Origin: DATKAB01 sp964542745
GTDB taxonomy: Bacteria; Eisenbacteria; RBG-16-71-46
Length of the DNA stretch: 28,704 nucleotides
Assembly: GCA_964542745.1 (NCBI GenBank)
Contig: CAZIVR010000041.1
Location: 1-28,704 of the forward strand
Direction of reading: 5' to 3'
In this document: one piece after another, positions 24,166 to 28,704 of the stretch
Layout: each line of letters begins with the position of its first letter
How positions within the stretch are numbered: position 1 is the first letter of the stretch
Position numbers and translations under genes: made by a program
The notes under the pieces: model-generated
What the model was told of the DNA's origin: nothing
What the model saw: the letters and a program-made list of their open reading frames with translations, nothing else
The model's database searches: none

Positions 24166-26261
24166 GCCGCGATCCTTTCCCCGCCGTCGCGGGCCGCCCG
24201 CGAGCCGACGTCGAACTGGGTGATGTTGCCGCGCGCGGTGGCGGGCCGGTACCGGATCCCGGCCGCCGTGCGGTGGATGATCTCGAGTCCGAGCCCGCGG
24301 CCCCGCGCGCGCACGCTCGGGTCCGTGAAGTCGGCGGCGCGATACGGGCCGGGCCGGAACGGCCGCCCTTCGTCGCGCAGCACGAACGAGCCGGAGGGCA
24401 CGCGGCCCGCGCCGCCGCCGCCCGCGGGGTCGGGAAGCCACCAGACCGCGAGCCCCGGCCTGCCGTCCTCGTCGCAACCGTGTTCCACGATGTTCGCGCA
24501 CAACTCGTACAGCACCAGCCGGAGCCGCTCGAGCTCGTCGGCGGGCACCCCGGCGAACCCGGGCAGCCGCCCCAGCCACGGCTCGATCGCGGCGAGCGCG
24601 GCGAGCCGGGCCGGGAGCTCGAGCCCGTGGCCCGCGCGCTCGGCGTGCGCCAGGCCCTCGAGCGCCTCGCGCGCCTCCGCCTCGTCGCGGGACTCCGCGG
24701 CCGCCCCGCGCGCGAACGGCGCCGCGGCCGGATCGCAGGCCACCACCAGCAGCGTCTCGTCGTCGCGGGCGGGACCCTCGCCCGACCACTCGCGCAGGGC
24801 GGCCGGGAGCGCGCCGAGCACCGCGGCGCCGCCCGCGGGCGCGTGCGCGGCCACGGCCGCGCGCAGGCGGTCGAGGCCGAACTGCTCGCCGGTGCCGGGC
24901 CGGGGGGCCTCGGTGTAGCCGTCGGTGAACTGGACGCACAGGTCCCCGGGCTCCAGTTCGAGGGTCTCGTCGCGGAGCGTCGCGCGGATCGCGCCGCCGC
25001 GGATCGCCCCGATCGGGATGCCCTTCGAGGCGCGCACCTCGACCTCGCCGGACCGCTTCCGCCACACCACGATCGGGTTGTGGCCGGCGGAGGCGAACAC
25101 CAGCCGTCCGGTGCGAGGGTCGAGCACGCCGTAGGTGAGCGTCACGAACACGCCCGGGCGCAGCGACTCCGAGAGCCGCTCGTCGAGGGCCGCGAGCAGC
25201 GCGGCCGGGGAGTCGTGCGTGGCGCGCAGCGCGCGCAGGAGCGCGGACAGCATGCTCATGACCATGCAGCCGGCCAGCCCCTTGCCCGAGACGTCGGCCA
25301 CCGCGACGCCGATGCGCCCGTCCGGGAGCTCCAGCACGTCCCAGTAGTCGCCGCCCACCTCCGCCGCCGCCCGCTGGTCGCCGCGGATGTCGAAGGGGCC
25401 CGCGACCACGGCGCGCGACGGGAGCAGCGAGCGCTGGATGTCGCGCGCGAGCTCGAGCTCGTGCGCGAGCCGCTCGCGTTCCAGCATCTCGGCCTGCCCG
25501 CGCTTGAGCGCGGCGGCCATGTCGTTGACGGTGGCGGCCAGGCGTCCGAGCTCGGTGATGCCGGTCTCGGGAAGCGGCGAGTCGAGGTCGCCGCGCCCGA
25601 TGCGCTCGAGGCCCGCCCGCAGCACCGCGATCGGGCGCAACAGCCGCGACATGAGGAGGAAGGCCAGCGCCGCCCCGGCGACCATGAACGCGCCGAGCAG
25701 CAGCGCCTGCGCGCGCCGCGCGGCGCGCACCGTGCTCTCGATGTAGGCCAGCGGAAGCGACACGAAGGCCGCGCCGATCACGCCGCCGTTGCGGTGCAGG
25801 ACCGGGGCGCGGGCGACCAGCCGCGCGCCCGCCGTTCCGAGGAACTCCTCGCGCGCGACCGGGTCGGCGGCGGCCGGGGGGAGCCCGGCCGGGGGCTGGA
25901 ACGGGGTCCCGAGGGCGCGCGCGTCCTCGTGCCCCTGCACCCGGCCGCGGTGGTCCACGACCGTCACCTCGGCGAGCTCCGGCTGGTGCTGGCGCATCTC
26001 GCGCACCAGCGGGTGCAGCGTCAGCTCCGGGAAGTCGCCGAGCAGCGCGTCCGCGCTCGAGGCGGCGAGGCTGCGCGCCTGGAGCTGGAGCCGGGCCTCG
26101 ATCTCGTGGCGCAGCGCGGCGCGCGCCGCGCGCTCCGACTGGGCGCCCACCGCCAGCACCGACGCGACGGTCAGCGCGACCGCGGCGCCGGTGGCGATCC
26201 AGCGCAGGCTGAGCACGAGGCCGCGCGCGGCCCGGGCCGGGGGGCGGAGGGCGGCGCTCAC
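24162..26261 (-). CDS. Membrane SpoIIE/PP2C phosphatase with HAMP and C-terminal RsbW-like ATPase domain
   Basis: A 699-residue fusion. TM1 ~17-40, a periplasmic sensor ~41-183, TM2 ~185-205, HAMP ~206-258, then a helical linker. The PPM/SpoIIE phosphatase spans ~290-508, with metal aspartates in EVGGDYWDV (D305), ADVSGKGLAG (D323), FTDGYTEA (D447) and ARDDETLL (D500-D501). A HATPase_c domain of the RsbW/SpoIIAB type follows at ~545-690: LVLYELCANIVEHG (E586-N590), LRDEGRPF and GRGLGLEIIHR, then GNITQF. The phosphatase should activate, and the ATPase should phosphorylate, the STAS protein encoded next. The GTG start at 26261 overlaps the upstream stop as GTGA, and a longer opening far upstream is a shadow of the TPR gene. 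Cellular location: inner membrane with catalytic parts in the cytoplasm. Confidence 0.92.
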   Translation of the reverse strand: MSAALRPPARAARGLVLSLRWIATGAAVALTVASVLAVGAQSERAARAALRHEIEARLQLQARSLAASSADALLGDFPELTLHPLVREMRQHQPELAEVTVVDHRGRVQGHEDARALGTPFQPPAGLPPAAADPVAREEFLGTAGARLVARAPVLHRNGGVIGAAFVSLPLAYIESTVRAARRAQALLLGAFMVAGAALAFLLMSRLLRPIAVLRAGLERIGRGDLDSPLPETGITELGRLAATVNDMAAALKRGQAEMLERERLAHELELARDIQRSLLPSRAVVAGPFDIRGDQRAAAEVGGDYWDVLELPDGRIGVAVADVSGKGLAGCMVMSMLSALLRALRATHDSPAALLAALDERLSESLRPGVFVTLTYGVLDPRTGRLVFASAGHNPIVVWRKRSGEVEVRASKGIPIGAIRGGAIRATLRDETLELEPGDLCVQFTDGYTEAPRPGTGEQFGLDRLRAAVAAHAPAGGAAVLGALPAALREWSGEGPARDDETLLVVACDPAAAPFARGAAAESRDEAEAREALEGLAHAERAGHGLELPARLAALAAIEPWLGRLPGFAGVPADELERLRLVLYELCANIVEHGCDEDGRPGLAVWWLPDPAGGGGAGRVPSGSFVLRDEGRPFRPGPYRAADFTDPSVRARGRGLGLEIIHRTAAGIRYRPATARGNITQFDVGSRAARDGGERIAA

Positions 26262-27976
26262 GGCGAGCTCCCGAGGATCTCGCGGCTGCGTTCGCGCTGC
26301 TTGCGCGCGCGCTCGAGGTAGCCGCGGGCGCGCTCGTCGGCGGGATCCACCCGCAGCACGCGCTCCCACAGGCCCACCGCGTCGTCGAGCCGGCCCGCGG
26401 CGAAGGACTCCATGCCCCGCGTGAGGTACTCCCGCTTCAGGTAGCTGTCCACCTCCCGGTAGCCGGGCCGCGCCGACCACACCAGCTCCCAGTAGCGCAG
26501 CGCGTCGTCGCCGCGCCGGTCGCGGAGGGCGGCCGCGCCGCGCTGGTAGAGGTCCTCGATCTCCCGGTCGGTGAGCCGCGGGCCCGCCTCCGGGGCGCGC
26601 GCCGCAGGGCGGGACGCCGGAGCGCGCAGGCTGTCGTTGCGGGCCGCGAGCCGGCGCGCCTGCTCGGCGCGCGCCGCCTGCTCCGCCTGCGCCATGGCGC
26701 GGCGCGCCAGCACCTGCTCGGTGCGCTCCAGCATGCCGCGCGCCTCGGCGTCGGCCGGGTCCATCTCCAGAACCGCCGCGAATCCCGCGCGGGCCGCCGC
26801 GAAATCCTCGCCGGCCAGGGCCTCGAGCGCGCGGGCGAACCGGGCGCGGATCTCGGCGCCGCGCCGGGCGCGGCGGTCGCTCTCCGCCCGGCACCGCTCG
26901 GCGCCCGCCGCGGCGGCGGTGTCCCCCGGGGCGCGGGCCCGCACCCGCTCCCACGCCAGCGCGGCCGCCGCGAAGTCCCCCGCGCCCTCGATCGCCCGCG
27001 CGCGGTCGGCGAGCACGCCGGCTTCGAGCGCGGCCACGTCGGCGCGTCCGGGTTCGAGCGTCTCGACCAGCGCGAGCGACTCCAGCGCTCCGTCCAGGTC
27101 GCCGCGCGCGCGCGCGCCCGCGGCGTTCTCGAGCAGTCCCGCCACCTGCTCCGACTGGCGGCGCCGGAAGGCCTCGTTCATGCGCGCCTCGACCCGCTCG
27201 TCCTCGCGGCGCAGGTGGGCGAGGCGGCTCTCGTCGGTGGTCGCGCCGAAGCGATACGTGATCCCGGCCCGGTGGCCCTCGGCGAGCGGGTTGTTCTCGA
27301 AGGCGTAGCTCACCGAGAGGTCTCGCCACTGGAAGCCGGTGCCTGCGGTGAGGGCCCCGTCGCGCACGCCGACGCGCAGCGCCGCCGCCGGGTGCAGCCG
27401 GTACTCGAGCCCCGCGTGGGGCCGCACCACGGCGCCCATGCGCGCGAGGTCCACCTCGGCGACGAGCCCGGCGCCCGAGGGCATCAGCGTCTCCCACGCG
27501 AGACCTCCCCGCACNNNNNNNNNNNNNNNNNNNNNNNNNNNNNNNNNNNNNNNNNNNNNNNNNNNNNNNNNNNNNNNNNNNNNNNNNNNNNNNNNNNNNN
27601 NNNNNNNNNNNNNNCGCTGCTCGATGCCCCCGACGCCGAAGTGGCGGAGCGAGAGTCCCGCGACGCCCCAGCGCCAGCTCGGCAACGCGACCGCGGCCCA
27701 GGACTCGGTCATGCCGAGCCCGAGGTCTCCCGACTGGGCCGCCTGGAACTCCGCGCGGGTGATCCCCGCGAGTCCGGCCGGGTTCCACACCAGCGCGCTG
27801 GCGTCGGCGCCCGACGCGACGAACGCGCCGCCCATCGCGAGGGCGCGGTTGCCCGCCCCGAGGGCGAACACCGACTGCGTTCCGGCGTCGTACCCGGCAG
27901 CGGCCGGCGCCGGGCCCGCGCCGAGCGCGAGCGCGCCCACGAGCAGGGCGAGGGAGGTTCCGCCTCGAGCGCTCAT
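26258..27976 (-). CDS. PorV/UPF0164-type outer-membrane barrel fused to TPR repeats (contains scaffold gap)
   Basis: Starts at ATG 27976, overlapping the upstream stop by ATGA. A signal peptide (residues 1-27) is followed by FALGAGNRALAMGGAFVASG and ASALVWNPAGLAG, the diagnostic start of PorV/PorQ/UPF0164 barrels. Barrel strands resume after the 100-N gap (GLEYRLHPAAALRVGVRDG, TGFQWRDLSVSYAFENNPLA, HRAGITYRFG). The barrel is then followed by ~300 residues of charged helices and TPR-like units (ALEALAGEDFAAARAGF, AVGLWERVLRVDPADERA), with a helical Arg/Ala-rich linker between. Most PorV proteins end at the barrel. The TPR tail would lie in the periplasm. The gap hides part of the barrel and its true length is unknown, although the frame happens to continue across it. 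Role inferred: outer-membrane scaffold or secretion partner. Confidence 0.85.
   Translation of the reverse strand: MSARGGTSLALLVGALALGAGPAPAAAGYDAGTQSVFALGAGNRALAMGGAFVASGADASALVWNPAGLAGITRAEFQAAQSGDLGLGMTESWAAVALPSWRWGVAGLSLRHFGVGGIEQXXXXXXXXXXXXXXXXXXXXXXXXXXXXXXXXXXVRGGLAWETLMPSGAGLVAEVDLARMGAVVRPHAGLEYRLHPAAALRVGVRDGALTAGTGFQWRDLSVSYAFENNPLAEGHRAGITYRFGATTDESRLAHLRREDERVEARMNEAFRRRQSEQVAGLLENAAGARARGDLDGALESLALVETLEPGRADVAALEAGVLADRARAIEGAGDFAAAALAWERVRARAPGDTAAAAGAERCRAESDRRARRGAEIRARFARALEALAGEDFAAARAGFAAVLEMDPADAEARGMLERTEQVLARRAMAQAEQAARAEQARRLAARNDSLRAPASRPAARAPEAGPRLTDREIEDLYQRGAAALRDRRGDDALRYWELVWSARPGYREVDSYLKREYLTRGMESFAAGRLDDAVGLWERVLRVDPADERARGYLERARKQRERSREILGSSP
27515..27614. 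other. Scaffold gap of 100 Ns inside the barrel gene
   Basis: Exactly 100 Ns. Unlike the first gap, the flanks show no shared terminal sequence, so real sequence is probably missing. It replaces the middle strands of the barrel. Confidence 0.95.
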
Positions 27977-28704
27977 CGCACCACCGCCACCTTGCGCCGG
28001 AACTGCCGCAGCGAGCCGTCGTCGAAGCGCACCTCGAGCTCCGCGATGTAGACCCCGTTGTAGACGACTTCCCCACGGCCGTTCCGCCCGTCCCACGTCT
28101 CGCCGGACTGCATGCCGCCCGGGCGGGCGGCGCCGTCGAGCAGCCGCGCCACGGGCTCGCCCCGCGCGCTCAGGATCCGGAGCCACACGCGGGCGGGGCC
28201 GGGGAGGTAGTAGGCGAGCGTGGTGGCCTCGCGCCCCGCCGCGAACGGGTTCGGGTAGTTGGAGTAGCTCGAGGCGAGGCTGGCCTCGGCGAGGCCCGCC
28301 ACGTCGGTCCACATCGGGAACGCCGCGCCGGGTTCGGGGCGCACGTTGATGGCGAGCAGCGCGCTCGCGGGCTGGATCACGCCGATCCCGGACGCGTCGA
28401 AGCCGGCGCGCAGGCCGGGGACGGAGGTGGCGGCGCGCGTGACGACGCGGATCTCGACCGGGATCGTGACGCCGGGAGGAATCTCCAGCACCTGTCCCGC
28501 CGTGAGCGTCGCGGTCGCCGAGTCGGGCGTGAGCGCGGCGCTCTGGGCCCACGGGGCGCCCGCCACCCACGCCTCGATCCGCACGGCCGGGGCGCCGATC
28601 GGGAGCGCCGCGAAGCCGCGGTCGGCGGCCCGGACGACCAGGTGGTCCACCGGGATCGGGCCCGCGCCGGCGGGGTCGGCGTTGCGCAGCGTGAGCCGGG
28701 CCGC
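27973..28704 (-). CDS. Exported or surface protein with C-terminal FlgD/T9SS-like domain (5' end outside window)
   Basis: The frame is open to the right edge (243 residues visible), so the true start is missing. The visible N-terminal part is beta-rich and reads RLTLRNADPAGAGPIPVDHL. The last ~90 residues are a FlgD-like Ig fold: SSYSNYPNPF (the NPF signature), TLAYYLPGPARVWLRILSARG, WDGRNGRGEVVYNGVYIAELEV and FRRKVAVVR at the end. This arrangement is common in extracytoplasmic proteins of FCB-type bacteria, where it often acts as a secretion or anchoring tail. The stop overlaps the PorV-TPR start as ATGA, suggesting the two proteins work together at the outer membrane. The function of the upstream part cannot be seen. 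Confidence 0.88.
   Translation of the reverse strand, partial: AARLTLRNADPAGAGPIPVDHLVVRAADRGFAALPIGAPAVRIEAWVAGAPWAQSAALTPDSATATLTAGQVLEIPPGVTIPVEIRVVTRAATSVPGLRAGFDASGIGVIQPASALLAINVRPEPGAAFPMWTDVAGLAEASLASSYSNYPNPFAAGREATTLAYYLPGPARVWLRILSARGEPVARLLDGAARPGGMQSGETWDGRNGRGEVVYNGVYIAELEVRFDDGSLRQFRRKVAVVR

Noticed and set aside
27110..27120. Alternating GC run resembling Z-DNA or a microsatellite
   Set aside because: Short, inside coding sequence, and explained by Ala/Arg codons; similar runs occur throughout the window.

Overview
This is a very GC-rich bacterial window. It is densely coded, with 3rd-position G/C bias so strong that long antisense frames stay open. It carries two 100-N scaffold gaps (21690-21789 and 27515-27614), so it is probably a metagenome-assembled or draft genome. 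The lineage looks like the FCB/Eisenbacteria-type group rather than an actinobacterium or proteobacterium. That inference rests on a surface/secreted protein ending in a FlgD/T9SS-like domain with an N-Y-P-N-P-F motif (27973-28704), a PorV/UPF0164-type outer-membrane barrel fused to TPRs (26258-27976), and paired exported M3 peptidases.

Layout. (1) 1-4559, plus strand: a compact run of 2-oxoacid dehydrogenase E2 (partial), lipB, an A-type Fe-S carrier, a DUF2203 protein, nadA and lipA. It combines lipoyl acceptor, octanoyl transfer, lipoyl sulfur insertion, Fe-S delivery and a second Fe-S enzyme (NadA). (2) 4560-4784: a strongly structured intergenic repeat between convergent units. (3) 4785-13460, minus strand: two exported M3 oligopeptidase paralogues flanking a small secreted Cys-containing protein, then an SDR oxidoreductase, a SixA-like phosphatase and a polytopic membrane protein with C-terminal TPRs. 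(4) 13707-22378, plus strand: a Ser/Thr kinase fused to a macro domain, full-length cobalamin-dependent MetH, a PPOX-type flavoprotein, a nitrilase, a secreted DUF4412/glycine-zipper protein and a GNAT acetyltransferase broken by a scaffold join. (5) 22445-28704, minus strand: a five-gene unit whose stop and start codons all overlap (ATGA/GTGA). In order of transcription it encodes a FlgD-domain exported protein, a PorV-TPR protein, a membrane SpoIIE phosphatase with a C-terminal RsbW-like ATPase, a STAS antagonist and a soluble GAF histidine kinase.

The most interesting parts are the kinase-macro fusion, with an altered macro loop, and the five-gene unit that couples envelope proteins to a partner-switching module in which phosphatase and kinase are one polypeptide. 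The first gap is probably an assembly artefact, because exactly the same 55 bases lie on both sides of the Ns. No tRNA, rRNA, CRISPR array, insertion sequence or phage gene was recognised. After correct calls, no gene-free stretch exceeds 300 bases.
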